DNA of 46,082 nucleotides. It comes from Vibrio tetraodonis (GTDB lineage: Bacteria > Pseudomonadota > Gammaproteobacteria > Enterobacterales > Vibrionaceae). The notes below the pieces were generated by a model. The model saw only the letters and a program-made list of their open reading frames with translations. It ran no database searches and was not told the origin of the DNA. The stretch covers positions 1 through 46,082 of the forward strand of contig NZ_QLYY01000030.1 of the NCBI RefSeq assembly GCF_003350295.1, written 5' to 3'. Below are positions 24,762-34,903 of this stretch, piece by piece. A program made the translations under genes and the position numbers. The stretch's first letter is position 1. The number at the start of each line of letters is the position of its first letter.

Positions 24762-27700
24762 ATGGTTTACTCTTATACCGAGAAAAAGCGCATCCGTAAG
24801 GACTTTGGTACTCGTCCACAAGTGTTGGACATTCCATACCTGCTATCGATCCAGCTCGATTCGTTCGAGAAATTTATCGAACAGGATCCTGAAGGTCAAT
24901 ACGGTCTTGAAGCTGCTTTCCGTTCTGTATTTCCAATTCAGAGCTATAACGGCAATTCCGAGCTGCAATACGTTAGCTACCGTCTTGGTGAGCCAGTTTT
25001 TGACGTTAAAGAATGTCAAATTCGCGGCGTAACTTATTCAAAACCACTACGCGTAAAACTGCGCTTAGTCATCTTTGATAAAGACGCGCCAGCAGGTACT
25101 GTAAAAGACATTAAAGAACAAGAAGTCTACATGGGCGAAATACCGCTTATGACAGACAATGGTACCTTCGTTATCAATGGTACCGAGAGGGTTATCGTAT
25201 CCCAGCTGCACAGAAGCCCAGGTGTATTCTTCGACAGCGATAAGGGTAAGACCCACTCTTCAGGTAAAGTTCTATACAATGCGCGCATCATTCCTTACCG
25301 TGGTTCATGGCTTGATTTCGAGTTTGATCCTAAGGATAACTTATATGTACGTATTGACCGTCGTCGTAAACTGCCTGCATCGATCATTCTTCGTGCGCTA
25401 GGTAAGACGACAGATGAAATCCTAGACATCTTCTTTGAGAAGGTGAACTTCGAGGTGAAAGACCAGACTCTTCTTATGGAGCTGGTTCCGGATCGTCTGC
25501 GCGGTGAAACGGCATCATTCGATATTGAAGCTAATGGCAAGGTCTACGTAGAAACGGGCCGTCGTGTAACAGCACGCCATATCCGTCAACTTGAAAAAGA
25601 TGGCGTTGAGCATATTGAAGTGCCCGTTGAGTACATAGTTGGTAGAGTTGCATCAAAAGATTATATCAATGAAGCAACTGGTGAGATTATTGTTTCTGCT
25701 AACCAAGAGATCAGTCTTGAAGCACTAGCAAACTTATCTCAAGCTGGTCATAAAGCACTAGAAGTTCTATTTACGAACGATCTAGACCATGGCCCATTCA
25801 TGTCAGATACACTGCGCATCGATAGTACTGTTGATCGTATTTCTGCGTTGGTAGAAATCTACCGCATGATGCGCCCAGGTGAGCCGCCAACGAAAGAAGC
25901 CGCTGAAGCCTTATTTGATAGCTTATTCTTCTCTGAAGAGCGTTATGATCTTTCGACTGTTGGTCGTATGAAGTTCAACAGCTCAATTGAGCGCGAAGAC
26001 GCACAAGAGCAGGGTACGCTTGACGAGCTAGATATCATCGAAGTGATGAAGAAGCTCATTGCTATTCGTAACGGTATTGGAGAAGTCGACGATATTGACC
26101 ACTTAGGTAACCGTCGTATCCGTAGCGTTGGTGAAATGGCTGAAAACCAATTCCGTGTTGGTTTAGTACGTGTAGAGCGTGCAGTGAAAGAGCGTCTAAG
26201 CTTGGGCGATCTAGATGCTGTAATGCCACAAGATTTGATCAACGCTAAGCCAATTTCTGCGGCAGTGAAAGAGTTCTTTGGCTCTTCTCAGTTGTCTCAG
26301 TTTATGGACCAGAACAACCCTCTATCAGAAGTAACGCATAAGCGTCGTATCTCTGCATTGGGTCCAGGCGGTCTAACGCGTGAACGCGCTGGTTTTGAAG
26401 TTCGAGACGTACACGTAACTCACTACGGCCGTCTATGTCCGATCGAAACGCCTGAAGGTCCAAACATCGGTCTTATCAACTCGCTATCTGCATTCGCACG
26501 TTGTAATGAGTATGGTTTCCTTGAAACACCATATCGCCGTGTTGTAGATGGTGTAGTAACAGACGAAGTTGATTACCTATCTGCTATTCAGGAAGGTCAA
26601 TACGTTATCGCTCAGGCGAACACAGTACTGACTGAAGCAGGTACATTTGCTGAAGAGTTGATCACAGCTCGTCAGAAAGGTGAATCTGGTCTGCACCCAC
26701 GTGACCATGTAGATTACATGGACGTTGCGACTAACCAAGTAGTATCTATCGCTGCTTCGCTTATTCCGTTCCTAGAACACGATGATGCGAACCGTGCATT
26801 GATGGGTGCGAACATGCAACGTCAGGCTGTTCCAACACTTAAGGCTGATAAGCCTCTTGTTGGTACAGGTATTGAGCGTAATATTGCTGTTGACTCAGGT
26901 GTAACAGCGGTTGCTAAGCGTGGTGGTGTTATCCAGTCTGTAGATGCGTCTCGTATCGTTGTGAAAGTGAACGAAGACGAGTTGATCCCAGGTGAAGCGG
27001 GTATCGATATCTACAACCTAACTAAATACACTCGTTCAAACCAAAACACGTGTATCAACCAGCGTCCAACTGTGATGCCTGGTGAACCTGTTGCACGTGG
27101 CGATGTGCTTGCCGATGGTCCTTCTACAGACTTAGGTGAACTTGCACTTGGTCAGAACATGCGTATCGCGTTTATGCCTTGGAATGGTTACAACTTCGAG
27201 GACTCGATCCTTGTTTCTGAGCGTGTTGTTCAAGAAGACCGTTTCACGACGATTCACATTCAAGAGCTATCTTGTGTTGCACGTGATACTAAGCTTGGTG
27301 CTGAAGAAATCACAGCCGATATTCCAAACGTAGGTGAGTCTGCTCTGTCTAAATTGGACGAGTCAGGCATCGTTTACATAGGTGCGGAAGTTAAGGGTGG
27401 TGACATCCTTGTTGGTAAAGTAACACCAAAAGGCGAGACTCAGCTAACTCCAGAAGAGAAGCTACTGCGTGCCATTTTTGGTGAAAAAGCATCAGACGTT
27501 AAAGATACCTCACTGCGTGTACCAAACTCAGTGTCAGGTACCATCATTGATGTTCAAGTATTCACTCGTGACGGTGTCGAAAAAGACAAACGTGCGCTTG
27601 AAATTGAACAGATGCAGCTAAAAGAAGCGAAGAAAGACCTTACTGAAGAATTCCAGATTCTAGAAGGTGGCCTACTCAACCGCGTTAAAGCTGTACTGGT

Positions 27701-28790
27701 TGAAGGTGGTTATACTGACGCTAAGCTTGACGCTATTGACCGCAAGAAGTGGTTAGAGCTAACGCTAGACGACGATACTCAGCAGACTAAGCTTGAGCAA
27801 CTTGCAGAGCAGTACGATGAGCTAAAAGCTGACTTCGATAAGAAGTTCGAAACTAAGCGTCGTAAGATCACTCAAGGTGATGACCTAGCTCCTGGCGTAC
27901 TGAAGATCGTTAAAGTTTACCTTGCGGTTAAACGTCGTATTCAGCCAGGCGATAAGATGGCCGGTCGTCACGGTAACAAGGGTGTAATCTCTAAGATCAA
28001 CCCTGTAGAAGACATGCCTTACGATGAGAAAGGTCAGCCGGTTGACATCGTGCTTAACCCGCTAGGTGTACCTTCTCGTATGAACATAGGTCAGATCCTC
28101 GAAGTCCACTTAGGTCTCGCGGCTAAAGGTATTGGTGACAAGATCAACCAAATGCTGAAAGAGCAGCAAGAGCTGGCTAAGTTCCGTGACTTCCTACAGA
28201 AGGTTTACGACTTAGGTGAAACTCGTCAGACAGTTGATGTTGCATCCTTGACTGACGATGAAGTGCGCACCTTGGTCAACAACTTGCGTGGTGGTCTACC
28301 TATCGCAACACCAGTCTTTGATGGTGCTTCTGAGCAGTCAATCAAAGAACTACTTAAGCTGGGTGAACTGCCAGAATCTGGTCAGCTTACTCTGTTTGAT
28401 GGTCGTACTGGTGATGCATTTGAGCGTCCTGTAACCGTTGGTTACATGTATATGCTCAAACTAAACCACCTTGTTGATGACAAGATGCATGCTCGTTCTA
28501 CTGGTTCATACAGCCTAGTTACTCAGCAACCGCTGGGTGGTAAAGCTCAGTTCGGTGGTCAGCGTTTCGGTGAGATGGAAGTATGGGCACTAGAAGCATA
28601 TGGTGCTGCTTACACCCTACAAGAAATGCTAACGGTCAAGTCAGATGACGTTAACGGCCGTACCAAGATGTATAAGAACATCGTGGATGGCAACCATAGC
28701 ATGGAGCCGGGCATGCCAGAATCGTTCAACGTACTGTTGAAAGAGATTCGCTCGCTTGGTATCAATATCGAGCTAGAAGACGAAGAGTAA
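24762..28790 (+). CDS. rpoB: RNA polymerase beta subunit
   Basis: Catalytic-core subunit of RNA polymerase. 1342 aa, the same length as E. coli, so numbering matches. The rifampicin pocket is wild type: D516 (codon at 26307), H526 (26337) and S531 (26352) are all present within GSSQLSQFMDQNNPLSE...HKRRISALGPGGL. The C-terminus ends EIRSLGINIELEDEE. A hairpin spacer of 75 bases separates it from rpoC. Confidence 0.98.
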   Translation: MVYSYTEKKRIRKDFGTRPQVLDIPYLLSIQLDSFEKFIEQDPEGQYGLEAAFRSVFPIQSYNGNSELQYVSYRLGEPVFDVKECQIRGVTYSKPLRVKLRLVIFDKDAPAGTVKDIKEQEVYMGEIPLMTDNGTFVINGTERVIVSQLHRSPGVFFDSDKGKTHSSGKVLYNARIIPYRGSWLDFEFDPKDNLYVRIDRRRKLPASIILRALGKTTDEILDIFFEKVNFEVKDQTLLMELVPDRLRGETASFDIEANGKVYVETGRRVTARHIRQLEKDGVEHIEVPVEYIVGRVASKDYINEATGEIIVSANQEISLEALANLSQAGHKALEVLFTNDLDHGPFMSDTLRIDSTVDRISALVEIYRMMRPGEPPTKEAAEALFDSLFFSEERYDLSTVGRMKFNSSIEREDAQEQGTLDELDIIEVMKKLIAIRNGIGEVDDIDHLGNRRIRSVGEMAENQFRVGLVRVERAVKERLSLGDLDAVMPQDLINAKPISAAVKEFFGSSQLSQFMDQNNPLSEVTHKRRISALGPGGLTRERAGFEVRDVHVTHYGRLCPIETPEGPNIGLINSLSAFARCNEYGFLETPYRRVVDGVVTDEVDYLSAIQEGQYVIAQANTVLTEAGTFAEELITARQKGESGLHPRDHVDYMDVATNQVVSIAASLIPFLEHDDANRALMGANMQRQAVPTLKADKPLVGTGIERNIAVDSGVTAVAKRGGVIQSVDASRIVVKVNEDELIPGEAGIDIYNLTKYTRSNQNTCINQRPTVMPGEPVARGDVLADGPSTDLGELALGQNMRIAFMPWNGYNFEDSILVSERVVQEDRFTTIHIQELSCVARDTKLGAEEITADIPNVGESALSKLDESGIVYIGAEVKGGDILVGKVTPKGETQLTPEEKLLRAIFGEKASDVKDTSLRVPNSVSGTIIDVQVFTRDGVEKDKRALEIEQMQLKEAKKDLTEEFQILEGGLLNRVKAVLVEGGYTDAKLDAIDRKKWLELTLDDDTQQTKLEQLAEQYDELKADFDKKFETKRRKITQGDDLAPGVLKIVKVYLAVKRRIQPGDKMAGRHGNKGVISKINPVEDMPYDEKGQPVDIVLNPLGVPSRMNIGQILEVHLGLAAKGIGDKINQMLKEQQELAKFRDFLQKVYDLGETRQTVDVASLTDDEVRTLVNNLRGGLPIATPVFDGASEQSIKELLKLGELPESGQLTLFDGRTGDAFERPVTVGYMYMLKLNHLVDDKMHARSTGSYSLVTQQPLGGKAQFGGQRFGEMEVWALEAYGAAYTLQEMLTVKSDDVNGRTKMYKNIVDGNHSMEPGMPESFNVLLKEIRSLGINIELEDEE

Positions 28791-28812
28791 TCCCCACGGG
28801 GTTATTTGGTTG

Positions 28813-28861
28813 AAGGTGCTCACTTTTGCGGGTGAGCTCCTTTTAACTCCTTACAGGAGCT
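28813..28861 (+). promoter_or_regulatory. rpoB-rpoC spacer with two mutually exclusive hairpins
   Basis: One hairpin is terminator-like: AAGG and GCTCAC (28813-28816, 28818-28823) pair with GTGAGC and CCTT (28832-28837, 28839-28842), followed by TT. In the alternative, AGCTCC (28835-28840) pairs exactly with GGAGCT (28856-28861), which contains the SD of rpoC (GTG at 28866). The shared bases mean both cannot form at once. Confidence 0.4.
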
Positions 28862-28865
28862 GATT

Positions 28866-31800
28866 GTGAAAGACTTATTAAACTTTCTAAAAGCACAGCA
28901 TAAGACCGAAGAATTTGATGCAATCAAAATCGGTCTATCTTCACCAGACATGATTCGTTCATGGTCTTTTGGTGAAGTTAAAAAACCTGAAACGATCAAC
29001 TATCGTACGTTCAAACCTGAACGAGATGGTCTGTTCTGTGCGCGTATTTTTGGCCCAGTTAAAGATTATGAATGTCTTTGTGGCAAATATAAGCGTCTGA
29101 AACACCGTGGTGTTATCTGTGAGAAGTGTGGCGTTGAAGTTACACAAACTAAAGTTCGCCGTGACCGTATGGGCCACATTGAACTTGCTTCACCAGTTGC
29201 TCACATCTGGTTCCTAAAATCATTGCCGTCTCGTATCGGTCTACTTATGGATATCCCACTGCGTGATATCGAGCGTGTTCTTTACTTCGAAATGTACGTA
29301 GTAACAGAACCTGGTATGACAGATCTAGAAAAATCTCAGATGCTTACTGAAGAAGAGTATCTAGACCGCCTAGAAGAGTGGGGTGATGAATTCACGGCTA
29401 AGATGGGTGCTGAAGCGATCAAAGACCTACTTGCGTCTATGGATCTGCCAGCCGAAATCGAAGAAATGCGTGAAGAGCTTCAGTCTACTAATTCAGAGAC
29501 TAAGCGCAAGAAAATCACTAAGCGCTTGAAGCTAGTTGAAGCATTCGTTCAATCGGGCAACAACCCAGAGTGGATGATCTTAACTGTGCTTCCGGTACTT
29601 CCGCCAGATCTACGCCCTCTAGTTCCACTAGATGGTGGTCGCTTTGCGACTTCAGATCTGAACGATCTATATCGCCGTGTGATCAACCGTAATAACCGTT
29701 TGAAGCGTCTATTAGAGCTTGCTGCTCCAGACATTATCGTACGTAACGAAAAGCGTATGCTACAAGAGTCTGTTGATGCACTTCTAGATAACGGTCGTCG
29801 CGGCCGTGCGATTACAGGTTCGAACAAGCGTCCTCTAAAATCTCTTGCTGATATGATCAAGGGTAAACAAGGTCGTTTCCGTCAGAACCTTCTAGGTAAA
29901 CGTGTAGACTACTCTGGCCGTTCTGTAATCACAGTAGGTCCATACCTTCGTCTGCATCAGTGTGGTCTTCCTAAGAAGATGGCACTTGAGCTATTCAAAC
30001 CATTTATCTACAGCAAACTTGAGACTCGTGGTTTAGCGACGACGATCAAAGCTGCTAAGAAGATGGTAGAGCGTGAAGAAGCGGTTGTATGGGATATTCT
30101 CGATGAAGTGATTCGTGAACACCCAGTACTACTGAACCGTGCACCGACACTTCACCGTCTAGGTATTCAGGCGTTCGAACCAGTACTTATCGAAGGTAAA
30201 GCGATTCAGCTGCACCCACTTGTTTGTGCGGCGTACAACGCGGACTTCGATGGTGACCAAATGGCGGTTCACGTTCCTCTAACTCTAGAGGCGCAGCTTG
30301 AAGCTCGTACTTTGATGATGTCGACAAACAACATTCTGTCGCCAGCATCAGGTGATCCTATCATCGTACCTTCACAGGACGTTGTTTTGGGTCTGTACTA
30401 CATGACGCGTGAGAAGATTAACGTCAAAGGCGAAGGTATGTACCTTGCTAGCCCAGCAGAAGCTGAGAAAGCATATCGTACCAAGTCTGCAGAGCTGCAT
30501 GCTCGCGTTAAAGTCCGTATCACTGAGACTGTTAAAGATGAAGATGGCAACAGCACTACTGAGACTAAGTTAGTTGATACAACTATCGGTCGTGCAATGC
30601 TGTGGCAAATTGTGCCTGCAGGTCTTCCGTTTAGCATCGTTAACCAAAAGTTAGGTAAGAAGCAAATCTCTCACCTATTGAACGAGGCTTACCGTAAGCT
30701 GGGTCTGAAAGACACAGTTATCTTTGCTGACCAAATCATGTATACCGGTTTTGCATACGCAGCGCTTTCAGGTGTTTCTGTTGGTATCGACGACATGGTT
30801 GTACCAGATGCGAAATACACTGAAATCGAAGAAGCGGAAGCAGAAGTTCGAGAAATCCAGGAACAGTACCAATCTGGTCTTGTTACCGCGGGTGAGCGCT
30901 ACAACAAGGTGATCGATATTTGGGCATCGACCAATGATCGCGTTGCAAAACTGATGATGGAAAACCTGTCATCAGAGACAGTGGTTAACCGTGAAGGTGA
31001 AGGCGAACAGCAAGAGTCGTTCAACAGCATCTACATGATGGCTGACTCGGGCGCTCGTGGTTCTGCTGCTCAGATTCGTCAGCTTGCTGGTATGCGTGGT
31101 CTGATGGCGCGTCCAGATGGTTCTATCATCGAAACGCCGATCACGGCGAACTTTAAAGAAGGCTTGAACGTACTTCAGTACTTTATCTCAACGCACGGTG
31201 CTCGTAAGGGTCTAGCGGATACGGCACTGAAAACAGCGAACTCAGGTTATCTGACACGTCGTCTAGTAGATGTCGCGCAAGATGTTGTCGTCCATGAGCA
31301 CGATTGTGGCACACATGAAGGTATCGACATGATGCCTCATATTGAAGGTGGTGACGTTAAAGTTGCACTCTCTGAGCTAGCTCTTGGTCGTGTAGTTGCT
31401 GAAGATGTTCTTAAGCCAGGCACTGAAGATGTTTTGATTCCACGTAATACTCTGATTGATGAGAAGTGGTGTCAGATCATGGAAGACAACTCAGTAGATA
31501 AAATCCGAGTTCGTTCAGTGGTAACTTGTGATGCAGACTTCGGTTGTTGTTCACAGTGTTATGGTCGTGATCTTGCACGTGGTCACCTAGTTAACCAAGG
31601 TGAAGCAGTGGGTGTTATTGCTGCTCAGTCTATCGGTGAACCGGGTACACAGTTAACCATGCGTACGTTCCACATCGGTGGTGCAGCATCGACGGCAGCA
31701 GCAGAAAATAGCATTCAAGTGAAGACCACTGGTACTGTGAAGCTGCATAACGCTAAGTTCGTAACTAACAAGCAAGGTAAGCTTGTGATCACTTCTCGTG

Positions 31801-33068
31801 CATCAGAGCTAACCATTATTGACGAATTTGGCCGCACCAAAGAGAAGCACAAACTTCCATACGGTTCACTACTTAGCAAAGGCGACAACGAGGGCGTTGA
31901 AGCTGGAGAAACAGTAGCGAACTGGGAAGCTCACACTATGCCAATCATCACTGAAGTGGCAGGTCGTATCCAATTTGTTGATATGATTGATGGTGTAACG
32001 GTTTCTCGTCAAACTGATGACCTAACAGGTTTGTCTTCTAGTGAAGTGACCGAAGCGGCTGCGAGACCAGCTGCAGGTAAAGACATGCGCCCTGCTATCA
32101 AACTTATTGATGCGGCAGGCAAAGATGTAATGATTCCTGGTACGGATATGCCAGCCCATTACTTCTTACCTGGTAAAGCGATTGTTAACATTGAAGACGG
32201 TGCTGAAGTTGGTGTCGGTGACACGCTTGCTCGTATTCCTCAGAAATCTGGCGGAAACCGAGACATTACAGGTGGTCTACCACGAGTTGCTGACTTGTTT
32301 GAAGCTCGTAAGCCGAAAGAACCTGCGATTCTTGCTGAGCACACAGGTACTGTGAGCTTTGGTAAAGAGACTAAAGGTAAGCGTCGTCTAGTGATCACCC
32401 GTGAAGGTGGAGATACCTACGAAGAGATGATCCCTAAACATCGTCAGCTCAACGTTTTTGAAGGTGAAAAAGTTGAACGTGGTGATGTGATTGCCGATGG
32501 TCCAGAGTCTCCACATGACATTCTACGTTTACGTGGTATCCATGCGGTTACTCAGTACATCGCGAACGAAGTTCAAGAAGTATACCGCTTACAGGGCGTT
32601 AAGATTAACGACAAGCACATCGAGACTATCGTTCGTCAAATGCTTCGCAAGTGTACAATCACATTCGCTGGTGACTCAGAGTTCCTAGCGGGCGAGCAAG
32701 TTGAATATGCGAACGTTAAGATTGCTAATCGTCAGCTTGAAGCTGAGGGTAAAGAACCTGCACGCTTCGAACGCGAACTACTTGGTATCACTAAAGCGTC
32801 TCTAGCAACTGAATCCTTCATTTCAGCGGCATCGTTCCAGGAGACAACTCGCGTACTAACAGAAGCAGCAGTTTCTGGTAAGCGTGATGAGCTACGTGGT
32901 CTGAAAGAAAACGTTATTGTTGGTCGATTGATTCCAGCAGGTACAGGTTTCGCTTACCACCAAGATCGTCAAGCAAAACGTGTTGAAGAGCAAGAAGGCC
33001 CATCTGTTGAACAAGCAACAGATAACTTAGCTGCTTTGCTTAACGCAGGTTTTTCAGTTGATGAGTAA
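28866..33068 (+). CDS. rpoC: RNA polymerase beta' subunit (GTG start)
   Basis: Carries the catalytic Mg of RNA polymerase. 1400 aa (E. coli 1407). First zinc site CLCGKYKRLKHRGVICEKC near residue 70; catalytic NADFDGDQMAVH near 460; second zinc site CDADFGCCSQC near 890; bridge-helix and trigger-loop region follows, with SIGEPGTQLTMRTFH. Start GTG at 28866 with GGAG 6 bases upstream. Confidence 0.98.
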   Translation: MKDLLNFLKAQHKTEEFDAIKIGLSSPDMIRSWSFGEVKKPETINYRTFKPERDGLFCARIFGPVKDYECLCGKYKRLKHRGVICEKCGVEVTQTKVRRDRMGHIELASPVAHIWFLKSLPSRIGLLMDIPLRDIERVLYFEMYVVTEPGMTDLEKSQMLTEEEYLDRLEEWGDEFTAKMGAEAIKDLLASMDLPAEIEEMREELQSTNSETKRKKITKRLKLVEAFVQSGNNPEWMILTVLPVLPPDLRPLVPLDGGRFATSDLNDLYRRVINRNNRLKRLLELAAPDIIVRNEKRMLQESVDALLDNGRRGRAITGSNKRPLKSLADMIKGKQGRFRQNLLGKRVDYSGRSVITVGPYLRLHQCGLPKKMALELFKPFIYSKLETRGLATTIKAAKKMVEREEAVVWDILDEVIREHPVLLNRAPTLHRLGIQAFEPVLIEGKAIQLHPLVCAAYNADFDGDQMAVHVPLTLEAQLEARTLMMSTNNILSPASGDPIIVPSQDVVLGLYYMTREKINVKGEGMYLASPAEAEKAYRTKSAELHARVKVRITETVKDEDGNSTTETKLVDTTIGRAMLWQIVPAGLPFSIVNQKLGKKQISHLLNEAYRKLGLKDTVIFADQIMYTGFAYAALSGVSVGIDDMVVPDAKYTEIEEAEAEVREIQEQYQSGLVTAGERYNKVIDIWASTNDRVAKLMMENLSSETVVNREGEGEQQESFNSIYMMADSGARGSAAQIRQLAGMRGLMARPDGSIIETPITANFKEGLNVLQYFISTHGARKGLADTALKTANSGYLTRRLVDVAQDVVVHEHDCGTHEGIDMMPHIEGGDVKVALSELALGRVVAEDVLKPGTEDVLIPRNTLIDEKWCQIMEDNSVDKIRVRSVVTCDADFGCCSQCYGRDLARGHLVNQGEAVGVIAAQSIGEPGTQLTMRTFHIGGAASTAAAENSIQVKTTGTVKLHNAKFVTNKQGKLVITSRASELTIIDEFGRTKEKHKLPYGSLLSKGDNEGVEAGETVANWEAHTMPIITEVAGRIQFVDMIDGVTVSRQTDDLTGLSSSEVTEAAARPAAGKDMRPAIKLIDAAGKDVMIPGTDMPAHYFLPGKAIVNIEDGAEVGVGDTLARIPQKSGGNRDITGGLPRVADLFEARKPKEPAILAEHTGTVSFGKETKGKRRLVITREGGDTYEEMIPKHRQLNVFEGEKVERGDVIADGPESPHDILRLRGIHAVTQYIANEVQEVYRLQGVKINDKHIETIVRQMLRKCTITFAGDSEFLAGEQVEYANVKIANRQLEAEGKEPARFERELLGITKASLATESFISAASFQETTRVLTEAAVSGKRDELRGLKENVIVGRLIPAGTGFAYHQDRQAKRVEEQEGPSVEQATDNLAALLNAGFSVDE

Positions 33069-33084
33069 TAGCTTTTAAAGCGTT

Positions 33085-33113
33085 AAAAAAGGCACCCTTG
33101 GGTGCCTTTTTTT
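33085..33113. terminator. rpoBC operon terminator, bidirectional
   Basis: GGCACCC/GGGTGCC stem (33091-33097 with 33100-33106), A6 before and T7 after. It is symmetrical, so it can end rpoC from the left and rsd from the right. Confidence 0.92.
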
Positions 33114-33160
33114 GTTCGTTCTGTTTACAACCTTGAGGAAGTAAAGTTGTACATGGTTTA

Positions 33161-33649
33161 TTATGCGCCAGGAGGAACAGCCAAACTGTCCGCAATTAAC
33201 TGGATCAGCTGATCCTCTACTTCAAAACGGGCTTCCAATATCTCGCCAATTAGCGATAAATCGCTATCAAAAGACTCCAGAGGTTCATCATCTTTAACCG
33301 CAGCGTATTTGTCGGTAAAGTTGAGCAGTGGATCGGTAGTAAGCACAATGCGCCCGTAGGTTGCATTGATTTCCTCTGTTGCTTCAAAGCCAGTCGAACG
33401 CCATTTATCCATCACCATATCATAAATCTTGAAATGCCCTTCAGAGATATAATCGACGAGATGTTGGCAGAAAACTTGTAGCTCATCAGCGGTAGGGAGT
33501 GAAGAAAGTGTGGTTTTTACAGAAGTGGGTTGAAGTGATGCAAGCTTACAATATTCTACGATAAGCGATTGCCTAGTCTCTAGCCAGTGATCAATAAGTT
33601 CACTTGAGCCGCCCCATTGTTCTTGTGTTTGTTTGAATTTATTCAGCAT
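33161..33649 (-). CDS. rsd: Regulator of sigma D, Rsd
   Basis: Binds sigma-70 region 4 and favours alternative sigma factors in stationary phase; also contacts HPr and SpoT in E. coli. 162 aa from the ATG at 33649 (MLNKFKQTQEQWGG), with AGGA about 8 bases upstream and similarity to the E. coli start. A TTG at 33688 would add 13 residues without an SD. The region LVDYISEGHFKIYD and the ILEARFEVEDQLIQL C-terminus match the family. Convergent with rpoC and divergent from nudC. Confidence 0.92.
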   Translation of the reverse strand: MLNKFKQTQEQWGGSSELIDHWLETRQSLIVEYCKLASLQPTSVKTTLSSLPTADELQVFCQHLVDYISEGHFKIYDMVMDKWRSTGFEATEEINATYGRIVLTTDPLLNFTDKYAAVKDDEPLESFDSDLSLIGEILEARFEVEDQLIQLIADSLAVPPGA

Positions 33650-33833
33650 GACCATATCCTCATGATCGAGCCACTTTTGCAGTGACAATTACGCTTTGAC
33701 TCCCAAAACCGGTGTAGAGCAAAACTTTTCGTTCTTACTAGAGTTTATAGCCAGAAACTCGCTCTACTACAAACCCTAGTATGAATTAAGATTGCCAGTA
33801 AAATGAATGAACTGCAAGTATAGAGGGTTGGTA

Positions 33834-34613
33834 ATGTTAAGCAAAAATGATAGAAAGCCAATAGAGACAGCCTACTGGTGTCTTGTGTCGGGAAGTGAAG
33901 TATGGTTGATTAACAACAAATTACCTTGTGGCACTGCCATAGAACTTTCTATACCACAGGGCCTGGGACACAAGATTGGTGAGTATGAAAATCTGCCTGT
34001 TATTTGGTTAAATGCAGATGAAGTTGAACAAAATCTGCACCTAACGCCATTACGTGAGTGTCTAAGCCTGCCCGAGAGCGTTTTTTTATTACTCAGTAAA
34101 GCCGTTCAGTATGGTCACATGACCCAAACACTGAGATTTTGCTCTATTTGTGGTGGCAGGAGTCATCTCAACAACAATCAACTGGCAATGCAATGCGGAG
34201 ACTGTCGGACACTGCATTACCCACGTATATTTCCTTGCATCATAGTGGCTGTTCGTAAAGGTAACCAGATTTTACTGGCTCAGCATTCTCGTCACCGAAA
34301 TGGTATGTATACGGTTATCGCAGGGTTTGCAGAAGTGGGTGAAACTCTTGAGCAATGTGTTGCAAGAGAAGTGAAAGAGGAGACGGGCCTTGATGTTACC
34401 AATATTCGCTATTTTTCCAGCCAACCTTGGGCTTTTCCATCCAGTTTAATGGTTGGCTTTTTGGCTGATTATCAACAAGGAGAGCTGAAACCAGATGATT
34501 CAGAGATTGAGAGTCTTGGTTGGTTTTCAGCCGATACATTACCTGCTATTGCGCCACATGGAACTATTGCAAGAGCGTTAATCGAGGAGACGATTAAGGA
34601 GTGTGTTAAATAA
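33834..34613 (+). CDS. nudC: NADH pyrophosphatase / NAD-cap decapping hydrolase NudC
   Basis: Nudix hydrolase that splits NAD(H) and removes NAD caps from RNA 5' ends. 259 aa from the ATG at 33834 (SD-like GAGGG 7 bases upstream); an ATG at 33807 is also in frame but has no SD. Zinc ribbon C103, C106, C121, C124; Nudix box GFAEVGETLEQCVAREVKEE beginning at G164. The subfamily motif SQPWPFPxS reads SQPWAFPSS (196-204), a Pro-to-Ala change. E. coli NudC is 257 aa. Confidence 0.95.
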   Translation: MLSKNDRKPIETAYWCLVSGSEVWLINNKLPCGTAIELSIPQGLGHKIGEYENLPVIWLNADEVEQNLHLTPLRECLSLPESVFLLLSKAVQYGHMTQTLRFCSICGGRSHLNNNQLAMQCGDCRTLHYPRIFPCIIVAVRKGNQILLAQHSRHRNGMYTVIAGFAEVGETLEQCVAREVKEETGLDVTNIRYFSSQPWAFPSSLMVGFLADYQQGELKPDDSEIESLGWFSADTLPAIAPHGTIARALIEETIKECVK

Positions 34614-34652
34614 ACACACCCGGAATTTATCTTCTTGAATCCGTTTAAACGC

Positions 34653-34678
34653 AAAAAAAAACCCTCCGAGAGGGAGGG
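34653..34678 (-). terminator. Orphan minus-strand intrinsic terminator
   Basis: On the minus strand: CCCTCC, loop CTCTC, GGAGGG, then T9. It has no T-run in the plus direction, so it is not the nudC terminator. Confidence 0.8.
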
Positions 34679-34745
34679 GGTAAGTAAGATGTCGTTATGA
34701 GATGCTGAGTCACAGGTACTCAGGTTATAGTTATTATTTTTCGCT
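34653..34745 (-). ncRNA. Candidate small RNA, minus strand, upstream of hemE
   Basis: Read on the minus strand, this segment holds a 6-bp hairpin with a 7-base loop (34705-34723), then a short linker, then a GC-rich 6-bp terminator stem followed by nine T (34653-34678). No minus-strand gene lies upstream that would need this terminator: nudC and hemE are both plus. The 5' end is a guess, since no strong promoter is visible; a weak TTGCGC...TTAAAA pair lies just upstream. Hfq-binding sRNAs end in this kind of stem and long U-tail. Confidence 0.4.
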
Positions 34746-34903
34746 AGCGTGGAGATTTTTAACACTGTTACAGTTTGGGCGCAAACTAAGCGCTGATTTA
34801 AACGTTAATAACTTGATCTAGGTTGCAAAGCATGCCGCTTTTGTAGACTAAACAGTGTTAGAATAACGGCGCTAAACAAAAGCTCAATAGTTGGAAATAC
34901 GGA

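Noticed and set aside
26280..26360. Rifampicin-resistance or streptomycin-resistance changes in rpoB and rpsL
   Set aside because: The key codons (rpoB D516, H526, S531; rpsL Lys near 43 and 88) are all wild type.
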